Assembly: GCA_017308515.1 (NCBI GenBank)
Contig: JAFKEN010000006.1
Span: 230,479 to 294,478, forward strand
Reading direction: 5' to 3'
From: Actinomycetales bacterium
Lineage (GTDB): Bacteria > Actinomycetota > Actinomycetes > Actinomycetales > Microbacteriaceae
Length of the DNA stretch: 64,000 bases
Shown: positions 45,014-53,029 of the stretch, one piece after another
Layout of the letters: every line of letters starts with the position of its first letter
How positions within the stretch are numbered: position 1 is the first letter of the stretch
Program-made: the position numbers and the translations under genes
Notes under the pieces: generated by a model
What the model was told of the DNA's origin: nothing
Seen by the model: only the letters and a program-made list of their open reading frames with translations
Databases searched by the model: none

Positions 45014-47056
45014 ATGCCCCCCAAGAAGAACGCCGCGCCCGCGCGCGGCCAGTCCGCCCGCCCGACCCGCGCCGGAGCCTCGGCCAAGCGCACGGCCGGC
45101 GGCCCGAGCCCCAAGCACCGCGGCTACCGCCCCGCCGAGGACGGCGCCGGCGCCGGCAAGAAGCCGCGCTGGAACGCCGACGAGCGCGCCGCCCGCGGCC
45201 GCAGCGAGCAGCGCCCCCGCGGCACCGAGTCGCGCGCGCAGCGCGAGCGCACCGCCGACTCGGCCGAACGCCGCGACCGCGTCGAGCGCGGGCAGTCGTC
45301 GCGCCCGAACTGGGAGCCGCGCACCGGCCCCTCGCGATACGAGCGCGCCGCCGCGCGCGACGGCCGCGGCCGCGAGGCCCGGGGGTCGCGCGGTTCCCGC
45401 CTCGGATCCGAGGGCGATGACCGCCGCGACGCCCTCCGTGAGCGCCCCGCGACGCGCACTCCGCAGCGCGACACCGAGGGCCGCCCCGCGCGGCGCGACG
45501 ACCGCGACGAGCGCCCCGCCCGCCGCGACGACCGCGACGGCCGTGCCCCGTTCCGGGACCGCGACGAGCGCCCCGCCCGCCGCTGGAACGACGGGGCCGG
45601 CGCGCCGCATCCGCGCCAGGACCGCCTCGCCGGCGACCGCCGTGCCCCGCGCGACGACCGTCGGGAGGGCCGCGAGCGCGCCCCGCGCCGCGACTGGACC
45701 CCGCGCGAGGACCGCGCCCCGCGCCGCGAGTGGGACGACCGTGCTCCCCGCCGCGAGTGGAACGACCGCGACGAGCGCTCCCCCCGCCCCGCACCGACCG
45801 ACGACGTCGTGCTCGAGCGGCTCGAGGCCGAGGCGATCGAGGCCACCGAGGTCGAGGGCACCGGCTTCGCCGACCTCGGGCTCGGCCAGAACATCGTGCG
45901 CGAGCTCGAGGAGCTCGGCGCAAGTCAGCCCTTCGCCATCCAGGCCGCGACGATCCCCCAGGTGCTCGCCGGGCGCGACGTGCTCGGCCGCGGCCGCACC
46001 GGCTCGGGCAAGACGATCGCCTTCGGCGCCCCGCTCGTCGAGAACCTGCTGCGGGCCCAGGCCGGCAGCACTGAGCGGCGCCAGTTCGGCCGCGCGCCGC
46101 GCGCGCTGATCCTCGCGCCGACCCGCGAGCTCGCGCTGCAGATCGACCGCACCGTGCAGCCGATCGCGCGCAGCGTGGGCCTGTTCACGACCCAGATCTA
46201 CGGCGGCGTGCCCTACGCGCGCCAGCTCGGCGCGCTCGACCGCGGCGTCGACATCGTGATCGGCACGCCCGGCCGGGTCGGCGACCTCGCCGCCCAGGGC
46301 AAGCTCGACCTCTCGAGAATCCAGATCACGGTGCTCGACGAGGCCGACCACATGTGCGAGCTCGGGTTCGCCGAGCCCGTGCAGGAGATCCTCGACCGCA
46401 CCCCCGAGGGCGGCCAGCGTCTGCTGTTCTCGGCGACCCTCGACCGCGGCGTCGCCGAGATCGTCGAGAAGTACCTGCGCGAGCCGAGTGTGCACGAGGT
46501 CGCGGGCGAGACCGCCCAGCACAGCGACATCACGCACCGCGTGCTGCTGCTCGACCAGCGCGACAAGATCGAGGTGCTCGCCGAGCTGTGCTCGGGCCGC
46601 GGCCAGGTGCTCGTGTTCGCCCGCACCCGCAGCTTCACCGAGCAGCTCGCCGACGCGCTCGACGACGCGGGGGTGGATGCCGACGCGATCCACGGGGACC
46701 TCACCCAGTCCCGGCGGCAGCGGGCCCTCGAGCGCTTCTCGAAGGGCCGCACCCGGGTGCTCGTCGCGACCGACGTGGCCGCCCGCGGGATCCACGTCGA
46801 CGACGTCGACCTCGTGATCCAGGCCGACGCGCCCGACGAGTACAAGGCCTACCTGCACCGCTCGGGCCGCACCGGCCGAGCCGGTCGCGCGGGCACCGTC
46901 GTCACCCTCGTGCCGAGGAACCGCCGTCGCAAGACGGAGGACCTGCTGCAGCGCGCCGAGATCGAGGCCGAGTGGACCTCGGTGCGCCCCGGTGACGACG
47001 TGATCCGCGAGCTCGCCGAGGGTCGCGCGCAGGCCGGAGCGTCCGCGGGCCGGTGA
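45014..47056 (+). CDS. DEAD-box ATP-dependent RNA helicase
   Basis: A 680-residue RNA helicase. Residues 1 to about 265 are a low-complexity Arg/Asp/Glu/Pro-rich region with repeated DRDERPARR-like units, presumably disordered and RNA-binding. The core has the Q motif (FADLGLGQNIVRELEELGASQPFAIQ), motif I GRTGSGKT, Ia PTRELALQ, II VLDEADHM (DEAD), III LFSATLD, and V-VI VATDVAARGIHVDDV and HRSGRTGRAGRAG. It probably unwinds structured RNA in ribosome assembly or the cold. The ATG at 45014 has GGAAG upstream; a GTG at 44996 is the alternative. The stop overlaps the next gene. Confidence 0.92.
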   Translation: MPPKKNAAPARGQSARPTRAGASAKRTAGGPSPKHRGYRPAEDGAGAGKKPRWNADERAARGRSEQRPRGTESRAQRERTADSAERRDRVERGQSSRPNWEPRTGPSRYERAAARDGRGREARGSRGSRLGSEGDDRRDALRERPATRTPQRDTEGRPARRDDRDERPARRDDRDGRAPFRDRDERPARRWNDGAGAPHPRQDRLAGDRRAPRDDRREGRERAPRRDWTPREDRAPRREWDDRAPRREWNDRDERSPRPAPTDDVVLERLEAEAIEATEVEGTGFADLGLGQNIVRELEELGASQPFAIQAATIPQVLAGRDVLGRGRTGSGKTIAFGAPLVENLLRAQAGSTERRQFGRAPRALILAPTRELALQIDRTVQPIARSVGLFTTQIYGGVPYARQLGALDRGVDIVIGTPGRVGDLAAQGKLDLSRIQITVLDEADHMCELGFAEPVQEILDRTPEGGQRLLFSATLDRGVAEIVEKYLREPSVHEVAGETAQHSDITHRVLLLDQRDKIEVLAELCSGRGQVLVFARTRSFTEQLADALDDAGVDADAIHGDLTQSRRQRALERFSKGRTRVLVATDVAARGIHVDDVDLVIQADAPDEYKAYLHRSGRTGRAGRAGTVVTLVPRNRRRKTEDLLQRAEIEAEWTSVRPGDDVIRELAEGRAQAGASAGR

Positions 47057-47490
47057 CCCTCGCGATCCGCCCCTTCGCGGAGGGCGACACCGAGGAGGTC
47101 GTCGCCCTCTGGGAGGCGTGCGGGCTCACCCGCCCGTGGAACGATCCGCGCCGCGACATCGCCCGCAAACTCGTGGTGCAGCGCGAGCTGTTCCTCGTCG
47201 GCGAGACCCGCGACCCCGAGGTGGGCACGCGCCTCGTCGCAACCGGCATGGGCGGTTACGAGGGGCACCGCGCCTGGATCAACTACCTCGGCGTGCACCC
47301 CGACGCGCGCGGGCGCGGCGTCGGGCGCGCGATCGCGGCCGAGCTCGAACGCCGGCTCGCCGCCGTCGCGGCGCCGAAGATCAACCTCCAGGTGCGGCAG
47401 GGCAACGACGAGGCGCTCGCGTTCTGGGCCGCGCTCGGCTACTCCGTCGATGCGGCGGTGTCGCTCGGGAAGCGGCTCGTCGAGGACTGA
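47053..47490 (+). CDS. GNAT-family acetyltransferase (YpeA-like)
   Basis: A 145-residue acetyltransferase with IRPFAEGDTEEVVALWEACGLTRPWNDPRRDIARKL at the N-terminus, WINYLGVHPDARGRGVGRAIAAELERRL as the acetyl-CoA site (RGRGVG), and LQVRQGNDEALAFWAALGYSVD, the usual GNAT end. It closely matches the YpeA-type pattern. The substrate is unknown. The GTG start overlaps the helicase stop (GTGA), so it is co-translated. Confidence 0.88.
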   Translation: MTLAIRPFAEGDTEEVVALWEACGLTRPWNDPRRDIARKLVVQRELFLVGETRDPEVGTRLVATGMGGYEGHRAWINYLGVHPDARGRGVGRAIAAELERRLAAVAAPKINLQVRQGNDEALAFWAALGYSVDAAVSLGKRLVED

Positions 47491-47515
47491 TCCCCCGTTC
47501 GGGCGCCCCCCGAGT

Positions 47516-47571
47516 CTTGGATGTTCCTTCGACCTCCGGCCGTCCCGTCTTCGACGGGGCGTCGTCAGGAT
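47516..47571 (+). promoter_or_regulatory. Operon promoter with three phased CTTNGAN sites
   Basis: CTTGGAT (47516), CTTCGAC (47527) and CTTCGAC (47549) are spaced 11 and 22 bp, i.e. one and two helical turns. The -10-like CAGGAT is at 47566-47571, 50 nt from the start of the first heptamer. The same layout occurs at 53737-53792, next to the response-regulator gene. OmpR-type regulators bind direct repeats in this register. Confidence 0.7.
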
Positions 47572-47628
47572 CGACGTGTCGCGACGCTCGAGCAGGAGCC
47601 CGCGGCGCTCGAGTCCGGAGGAGTCACC

Positions 47629-48054
47629 ATGAGACGAGCCGTTCGCATCGGAGCCGCGTTCGCGGCCGCCCTGGCGATCGTGGGGGGTGCCGCCGCGGTC
47701 GCGTCGGCCGCCGTCCGCGCCGACACCGCCGCGTCGGCGCCCGACCTGAGCGGGCAGCAGCAGGCGCTCGCCGACGATCTCGCGCAGCGGCAGTGGGCCG
47801 ACGACGCGACCGCGACCCTCGAGGAGCAGATCGCCCAGGCGCAGCGCGACCTCGACGCCGCCCGCGCCGACCTCGACGCGGCGACCGCGGCGAAGGCCGC
47901 CGCCGAGGCCGCCGGATCCGGGTCGGGCTCGTCCGGTGCGGCGAGCGGGCCGGCCGCGTCGAGCTCCCCGTCGTCGTCCGGCTCGCACGAGGGCGAGAAC
48001 GAGGACGAGCACGGCGACGAGCACGAGAGCGAGCACGAGGGAGACGATGACTAG
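47629..48054 (+). CDS. Exported coiled-coil protein with His/Asp/Glu tail
   Basis: 141 residues. The N-terminus MRRAVRIGAAFAAALAIVGG... is a signal peptide or anchor (residues about 5-28). Residues 40-95 form a heptad-type coiled coil (LEEQIAQAQRDLDAARADLDAATAAKAAAEA). A Gly/Ser/Pro linker follows, then the tail EGENEDEHGDEHESEHEGDDD (residues 121-141), which could bind metal ions. The ATG has a GGAGGAG Shine-Dalgarno; an in-frame ATG at 47521 lies inside the operator. It is the first gene of the redox operon and overlaps the next gene by 8 bp. No family is recognised. Confidence 0.75.
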   Translation: MRRAVRIGAAFAAALAIVGGAAAVASAAVRADTAASAPDLSGQQQALADDLAQRQWADDATATLEEQIAQAQRDLDAARADLDAATAAKAAAEAAGSGSGSSGAASGPAASSSPSSSGSHEGENEDEHGDEHESEHEGDDD

Positions 48055-48454
48055 TCGTGCCTCGACGCCGTGGATCGCGCTCGCGGTCGCGGCGCCCGCG
48101 GCGGCCGCCGTCTTCGCCGGCAGCGCGGCGTGGGCGATCGGCCACGACCCGCTCGCCGAGCAGCGCGCCGCCCAGGCGGCGCAGGACGCCGCGGTCGCCC
48201 AGGCCTTCCCGCGGCCAGCGACGGTCGCCGCGACCGAGCGCGTCGCCGAGCTGCAGGCCCAGCTCGCGCAGCTGCGCACGCAGATCGACCAGCTGGCCGC
48301 GCAGGCGGCCGCGGTCCGCGCCTCGACGCCGAGCACGAGCGGCTGGAGCGGGGGCGGCTCGGGCGGGTCCGGCGGCTCCTCCGGCGGCGGCGCGAGCGCG
48401 GTCGCTCCGCCGCCGCCTCCGCCCGCGAGCGCGACGACGAGCGGATCCCGATGA
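48047..48454 (+). CDS. Membrane-anchored coiled-coil protein
   Basis: 135 residues: one hydrophobic N-terminal segment (WIALAVAAPAAAAVFAGSAAWAIG, residues about 9-32), a coiled-coil stretch with VAELQAQLAQLRTQIDQLAAQAAAVRA (residues about 70-96), and a Gly/Ser-rich then Pro-rich C-terminus. It resembles the preceding protein in build but lacks the acidic His tail and contains no FMN-attachment motif ([ST]GAT). It overlaps both neighbours, by 8 and 4 bp. No family is recognised; a heteromeric partner of the first protein is a reasonable guess. Confidence 0.7.
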   Translation: MTSRASTPWIALAVAAPAAAAVFAGSAAWAIGHDPLAEQRAAQAAQDAAVAQAFPRPATVAATERVAELQAQLAQLRTQIDQLAAQAAAVRASTPSTSGWSGGGSGGSGGSSGGGASAVAPPPPPPASATTSGSR

Positions 48455-49419
48455 CCCCCGCGCCGGCACGGCACCTCGAGCACCGCTTCACCGCGATGGC
48501 GACGCCCGTCGTGCTGCGCCTGCTCGACCCCGCGCCGGCGGCGCCGGATGCCCTCGCCGCCGCGGTGGAGGCGATCCACCGCGTCGACACCACCTGCTCG
48601 CGCTTCCGCGATGACAGCGACCTGTCCGCGGTCAACCGCGATCCGGGCGCGTGGCACCCGGTCGCGCCGGAGTTCTCGGCCGCCGTGGCGACCGCGGAGA
48701 TCGCCCACGAGCTGACCGGCGGGCTCGTCGATCCGCGCATCCTCGACGACCTGGAGCGGCTCGGCTACGACGTCGACTGGAGCCTCGTGCTGCCCGACGG
48801 CGACGCGCCCGTCGCGCCGCGCGGCGTGCTGCACCGTCGCCGGCCGCCGTTCCGCGCCGAGCACGCGCCCGGTCGGGTGCGGCTCGACGGCTGCCGCATC
48901 GATCTCGGCGGCGTCGCGAAGGGGCTCGCGGTGCAGACCGCGGCGCGCCTGCTCGCGCCGAGCGCCGCGGGAGGCCTGGTCGAGGCGGGCGGCGACCTCG
49001 CGGTGGTCGGCGACGGGCCCGACGACGGCCTCTGGAACGTCGCCGTCGAGGACCCGCTCGCCCGCGGTCTCGACGGCGACGCGGTCGCCGTGCTCGCGGT
49101 GCGCGATCGCGGCGTGACGACCTCGAGCGTGCGGCACCGCTCCTGGCGGCGCGCCGGGCGCCGCGTGCACCACCTGATCGACCCCCGCACCGGCGAGCCC
49201 GGCGGCGCCGGCCTGGCCGCGGTGACCGTCGTGCATCCCGACGCGGCGCTCGCCGAGGCGTGGTCGAAGGCGCTGTTCCTCACCGGCGCCGACGGGATCG
49301 CCGGCGCGGCTCGGGCGGCGGAGATCGCGGCGCTCTGGGTCGGAGCCGACGGCGCGCTGGGCGCCTCGGAGGAGATCCGCCCCCACCTGCTCTGGAGTCG
49401 CGATGTCGTCGCGGCCTGA
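48451..49419 (+). CDS. apbE: FAD:protein FMN transferase
   Basis: A 322-residue ApbE-family flavin transferase that attaches FMN covalently to Thr/Ser of target proteins outside the membrane. Motifs are HRFTAMATPVVLRL, CSRFRDDSDLSAVNR, RIDLGGVAKGLAVQTAARLL, GLVEAGGDLAVVGDG, RRVHHLIDPRTGEPG and, near the end, DAALAEAWSKALFLTG. In that last motif the usual metal-binding Asp appears as Glu. No lipobox or signal peptide is visible, so it may act in the cytoplasm or be anchored by partners. No FMN-binding-domain substrate is encoded in the window. Confidence 0.9.
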   Translation: MTPAPARHLEHRFTAMATPVVLRLLDPAPAAPDALAAAVEAIHRVDTTCSRFRDDSDLSAVNRDPGAWHPVAPEFSAAVATAEIAHELTGGLVDPRILDDLERLGYDVDWSLVLPDGDAPVAPRGVLHRRRPPFRAEHAPGRVRLDGCRIDLGGVAKGLAVQTAARLLAPSAAGGLVEAGGDLAVVGDGPDDGLWNVAVEDPLARGLDGDAVAVLAVRDRGVTTSSVRHRSWRRAGRRVHHLIDPRTGEPGGAGLAAVTVVHPDAALAEAWSKALFLTGADGIAGAARAAEIAALWVGADGALGASEEIRPHLLWSRDVVAA

Positions 49420-50194
49420 CGCGCCCGCCCCGGAGCGGCCCGACGCGCGCGACGAGGAGACGACCGGCGGCGAGTACCGCGGCGCCGTCGGGATGCTCGC
49501 GCGCGCGGTCGTCTTCGTGCTCGCCTCGGTCGTCACCGGTGCACTCGTCGGCTGGGGCGCCACCCTCATCGGCGGCACCGACATGCCGAAGTGGGTGCTC
49601 GCCCGCGCGAGCGGCGTCGCGTCGTTCGTGCTGCTGACCGCGGTGACCGTGCTCGGCCTGCTGCTCAGCCACCCGCACCGCGCCCGCTGGCGCTGGCCGG
49701 CGCTCGTGACCCGCCTCCGCCTGCACGTCGCGCTCGCGGTCGCCGCGCTCGTGCTCACCGTCGGGCACCTCGTGGTGCTCGCGCTCGACGACTACGCCGA
49801 CGTCGGGTGGCCGGGGGCGCTGCTGCCCTTCGTCGCCGACTACCGTCCGGTCGCGACGGGGATCGGGGTGCTCGCGTTCTGGGCGATGCTGCTCGCCTCG
49901 AGCACCGCGGGCCTCGCCGGGCGGGCGCTCGGGCGGCGCCTCTGGTGGCCGATCCACAAGGCCGCGATCGTCGCCTACCTGCTCGCGTGGGGGCACGCGG
50001 TGCTCGGCGGCACCGATGTGCGGGCGCTGCTCGGGCTCTACCTCGTCGCCGGCGGACTCGTCGTCGGGGTCGCGATCTGGCGCTACGCGAGCATCGCCCC
50101 CGGGGATGCGCGCCGCGCCTTCGCCCGCACCGCACGCCCGGGGCTCGGCGTCCCGCGCGCCGCCGGGTTCCGCGCCGAGAGCCGCGAGCGATGA
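49403..50194 (+). CDS. Ferric-reductase-like transmembrane protein
   Basis: A 263-residue membrane protein with six or seven helices. It resembles the ferric-reductase-like/YedZ-type cytochrome b fold: paired histidines lie in LRLHVALAVAALVLTVGHLVVLAL and in WWPIHKAAIVAYLLAWGHAVLGG, which could bind two hemes across the membrane. The N-terminal 30 residues are charged and cytoplasmic. It overlaps apbE by 17 bp and the next gene by 4 bp. Its role would be to pass electrons from the cytoplasmic NuoF-like protein and ferredoxin to the outside. Confidence 0.8.
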   Translation: MSSRPDAPAPERPDARDEETTGGEYRGAVGMLARAVVFVLASVVTGALVGWGATLIGGTDMPKWVLARASGVASFVLLTAVTVLGLLLSHPHRARWRWPALVTRLRLHVALAVAALVLTVGHLVVLALDDYADVGWPGALLPFVADYRPVATGIGVLAFWAMLLASSTAGLAGRALGRRLWWPIHKAAIVAYLLAWGHAVLGGTDVRALLGLYLVAGGLVVGVAIWRYASIAPGDARRAFARTARPGLGVPRAAGFRAESRER

Positions 50195-51417
50195 TCGCGA
50201 CGACCGAGGTCGGGCTGCGCGCCCCGGAGCTCGCCTTCGAGGCGCTCGCCCCGCGCCCGCTCTCGACGCCGGTGCGCATGGGCATCCAGGAGCACCGCGC
50301 CCTGTTCGGACCGATGCCGCTCGACCTGCGCCCGCTCGTGCAGGCCCTCGCCGCCACCGGGCTCGGCGGCTACGGCGGTGCGGGGGTCGCGGCGATCCGC
50401 AAGTGGGAGTCGGCCGCGCGCGATGGCGCCGGGGGCATCGCGGTGGCGAACGCCGCCGAGGGCGAGCCGGCCTCCGCGAAGGATGCGGCGATCTGGCAGA
50501 CCCGACCCCATCTCGTGCTCGACGGGCTCGAGGCGGCGGCGGTGGCGATCGGGGCGGCGGAGAGCGTCGTCTGGGTGCACGGCGGCGACCGCGAGACGGT
50601 GCACGCGATCGAGCGCGCCGTCGGGGAGCGCGGGCCGGGCCTCGTTCCGGTGCGCGTCGTGCACGGTCCGGACCGCTACGTCTCGGGGGAGCACTCGGCG
50701 ATCGTGCGCGCCCTGCGCGGCGGCGCCGCGGTGCCGAGGTTCCGCCCCACCGGAGCGCGCTCCTGGGTCGGCGGGGCGCCGGTGCTCGTCAACAACAGCG
50801 AGACCCTCGCGCGCGTCGCGCTGCTGGCCCGCACCGGGCTCGCGGGTCACCGCGAGGCGGCGCTCGTCACGGTCGTGGATGCCGGCGTGCGTCGGGTGCG
50901 CGAGGTCGACGCCGGCGACCGTTACGGCGACCTGCGGGGCGCGAGCTCCCCCGCGGCCGCGCTCGTCGGGGGATACGGCGGCCGCTGGCACGACTGGCGC
51001 GAGCTCGCCGAACGGCCGCTGCTGGGCGCGCAGGCGCCCGAGCTCGGCGCGGGGGTCGTGGCCCTGCTGCCGGAGGGCGTGTGCGGCGTGTGCGAGACCG
51101 CGCGGATCGCCGACTGGATGGCCGCCGAGTCCGCCCGCAGCTGCGGTCCCTGCCGCTTCGGCCTGCCCGAGCTCGCCGACGCCCTCGATGTGCTCGCCGC
51201 GCGCGGGCGCGCCGGGCGGGCTCCGGCCCGGATCGGGACCCTCGCCGACCTCGTCGACGGCCGCGGGGCGTGCGCTCATCCCGACGGGGTCGCCCGCATG
51301 GTGCGCAGCGCGCTGCGGGTCTTCGGCGACGACGTGACCGCCCACCGCGCCGGCCGCTGCCTGGCTCGAACACAGGCCTCCGTGCTCCCGCTGCCCCGGC
51401 ACGGCCGTGCGCGCTGA
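50191..51417 (+). CDS. NuoF-like NADH dehydrogenase subunit (FMN/Fe-S)
   Basis: A 408-residue protein related to NuoF/complex I 51-kDa. GLGGYGGAGVAAIRKWES matches the FMN-binding GRGGAGFPTGxKW. NAAEGEPASAKDA matches NADEGEPGTFKD, YVSGEHSAIVRALRGG matches the YICGEE segment, and VLVNNSETLARV matches VNNVETLANV. The iron-sulfur end is ESARSCGPCRFG aligned to ESCGxCTPCRxG, so the first cluster Cys is Ala; a separate GVCGVCETA lies just before, and ACAHPDG supplies the last Cys. It is not part of a nuo operon. It likely oxidises NAD(P)H and feeds the ferredoxin or membrane cytochrome. Confidence 0.85.
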   Translation: MIATTEVGLRAPELAFEALAPRPLSTPVRMGIQEHRALFGPMPLDLRPLVQALAATGLGGYGGAGVAAIRKWESAARDGAGGIAVANAAEGEPASAKDAAIWQTRPHLVLDGLEAAAVAIGAAESVVWVHGGDRETVHAIERAVGERGPGLVPVRVVHGPDRYVSGEHSAIVRALRGGAAVPRFRPTGARSWVGGAPVLVNNSETLARVALLARTGLAGHREAALVTVVDAGVRRVREVDAGDRYGDLRGASSPAAALVGGYGGRWHDWRELAERPLLGAQAPELGAGVVALLPEGVCGVCETARIADWMAAESARSCGPCRFGLPELADALDVLAARGRAGRAPARIGTLADLVDGRGACAHPDGVARMVRSALRVFGDDVTAHRAGRCLARTQASVLPLPRHGRAR

Positions 51418-51625
51418 GTCGGAGCCCGCGGGGGTGCGGGTCGAGGTGGACCCGACCCGGTGCGACGGGGTGGGCATGTGCGCCTACCTCGCGCCCGACG
51501 CGATCGCCCTCGACCGCTGGGGCTTCCCGCTGCTTCCGCGCGCGCCGCGCTCGGGGGCGGGTGGTGCGGCGCTCGAGCGCGCGATCGCGGGGTGCCCGCG
51601 GTCAGCGCTACGGCGCGTCGACTGA
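51407..51625 (+). CDS. Short ferredoxin ([3Fe-4S] type pattern)
   Basis: A 72-residue ferredoxin. VEVDPTRCDGVGMCAYLAPDAIAL and AGCPRSALRRVD give the order Cys-x5-Cys...Cys-Pro. The position of the usual middle cysteine is Gly, the pattern of single-cluster actinobacterial [3Fe-4S] ferredoxins. The GTG start lies 11 bp inside the end of the NuoF-like gene, so both are co-translated. The last 18 bp overlap the convergent histidine kinase gene. Confidence 0.85.
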   Translation: MRAESEPAGVRVEVDPTRCDGVGMCAYLAPDAIALDRWGFPLLPRAPRSGAGGAALERAIAGCPRSALRRVD

Positions 51626-53029
51626 CCGTCGCGCCGGGAAGCGCACCACCGCGTCGAGCCCGCCGCCCTCGCGGGCGTCGAGGCGCGCCTCGGCGTCGGC
51701 CGCCCGCGCGAGCTGCGCGACGATCGCGAGCCCGAGACCGGTGCCGGGATGCGTCGCCTCCCCGCGCCAGAACCTCTCGAACGCGCGCTCGCGCGCCTCG
51801 GGCATCAGACCGGGCCCGCGGTCGAGCACGTGCAGCTCGATCGCGCCGCGCTCGTGCCGGGTGGCGACCTCCACCGCGGCGCCCTCCGGCGTGACCGCGA
51901 GGGCGTTGTCGACGAGGTTGTCGATGATCTGCTCGAGCGCGCGGGGGCTCGAGCGCACCAACGCGGGATGCGCGAGCGCCCCCGCCCGCACCGCGCGGCC
52001 CGACTCCTGCGCGAGCGCCGCCCACTGCTCGACGCGTTCGCGCACGACCGCGGTGAGGTCGACGGTCTCGGCGGGGGCGGGATCCGGCTCGGCTCGGCTC
52101 AGCACGAGCAGGCCCTCGACGAGCTCGTCGAGCCGATCGAGCTCGCCGACCGCCGCGTCGAGGCGCTGCTGCGCGGCGGCCGGGTCGGTCGCGGCGAGGT
52201 CGCGGGCGCGTTCAAGCCGCAGTCGCAGCGCGGTGAGGGGCGTGCGCAGCTGGTGGGAGGCGTCGGCGGCGAAGGCGCGCTGCTGGTCGATGAGCGCATC
52301 CAGTCGCGCGGCCATGCTGTTGAAGGAGTGGCCGAGCGCGCGGAGCTCGGGGGCACCGCCCGTCTCCTCGGCGCGCACCGCGCGGTCGCCCGCCGCGAAA
52401 GCCTCGGTCGTCTCGCGCAGCCGGCGCACGCGCGCCGTCACCGAGCGCGCCACGAGCACGGCGATGAGCGCCGCGACGAGCGCGCTCGTGAGGCCGACCG
52501 CGCCGAGCCCGACGAGCTTCTGGCCCGCCGCGGCGTCGACGACGGCCTCCGGGTAGGTGAGGCGTACCGCGCCGAGCACCTCGTCGCCGCTCAGCACCGG
52601 CACGGCGACGTAGAGCAGCTGCTCCGAGAGGGTCTGCGAGTAGCGCGAGCCGCTCGACACGGTGCCGGTGAGGGCCGCCGAGAACTCCGGCCGCGAGAGG
52701 TACGAGCTGCCGACGGCACCGGGGTCGTCGTCGCTCGTCACGATGGCGACGCCGCTCGCGTCGACGATCACGACCCGGGCTCCGCTCTGCGCCTGGTAGT
52801 CGCGGGCGAGCTCGGTGACGGTCGCGGCGGCCGCGGTCGGATCCTTCCCCTCGCCCGGCGCGTGCAGCGACTCCTCGCTGCGGCCCGCGAGCACGAAGGC
52901 GTCGCGTTCGAGCGCCGTGACGATGCGCTCCTTCTCGGTGTCGCGCAGGTAGCTCGCGAGCGGCAGGTCGTGCGCGAGCAGCACGAGCAGCACGACGGCG
53001 ACGAAGGCCGCGACCAGCCGCCGGGTCAT
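51608..53029 (-). CDS. Sensor histidine kinase
   Basis: A 473-residue kinase. TM1 is at residues about 5-25, an extracytoplasmic sensor loop of about 150 residues has a PAS/dCache-like pattern (ARVVIVDASGVAIVTSDDDPGAVGSSYLSRPEF), TM2 is LGAVGLTSALVAALIAVLV, then HAMP. HisKA has the phospho-His in ADASHQLRTPLTALRLRLERA. The ATPase has DNLVDNALAVTP, DRGPGLMPE and TGLGLAI. The sensor type resembles citrate/C4-dicarboxylate kinases of the DcuS kind. Its ATG overlaps the response regulator stop by 4 bp. Confidence 0.92.
   Translation of the reverse strand: MTRRLVAAFVAVVLLVLLAHDLPLASYLRDTEKERIVTALERDAFVLAGRSEESLHAPGEGKDPTAAAATVTELARDYQAQSGARVVIVDASGVAIVTSDDDPGAVGSSYLSRPEFSAALTGTVSSGSRYSQTLSEQLLYVAVPVLSGDEVLGAVRLTYPEAVVDAAAGQKLVGLGAVGLTSALVAALIAVLVARSVTARVRRLRETTEAFAAGDRAVRAEETGGAPELRALGHSFNSMAARLDALIDQQRAFAADASHQLRTPLTALRLRLERARDLAATDPAAAQQRLDAAVGELDRLDELVEGLLVLSRAEPDPAPAETVDLTAVVRERVEQWAALAQESGRAVRAGALAHPALVRSSPRALEQIIDNLVDNALAVTPEGAAVEVATRHERGAIELHVLDRGPGLMPEARERAFERFWRGEATHPGTGLGLAIVAQLARAADAEARLDAREGGGLDAVVRFPARRSVDAP

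Noticed and set aside
41122-45114. A 1330-residue minus-strand open frame
   Set aside because: It is antisense to the RND pump and MocR genes. There is no recognisable domain, and the composition is typical of an antisense frame in high-GC DNA.
47629-48454. One of the two operon-leading exported proteins as the FMN-binding ApbE substrate
   Set aside because: Neither contains an [ST]GAT-type attachment motif or FMN_bind fold pattern. Both are coiled coils with low-complexity tails.
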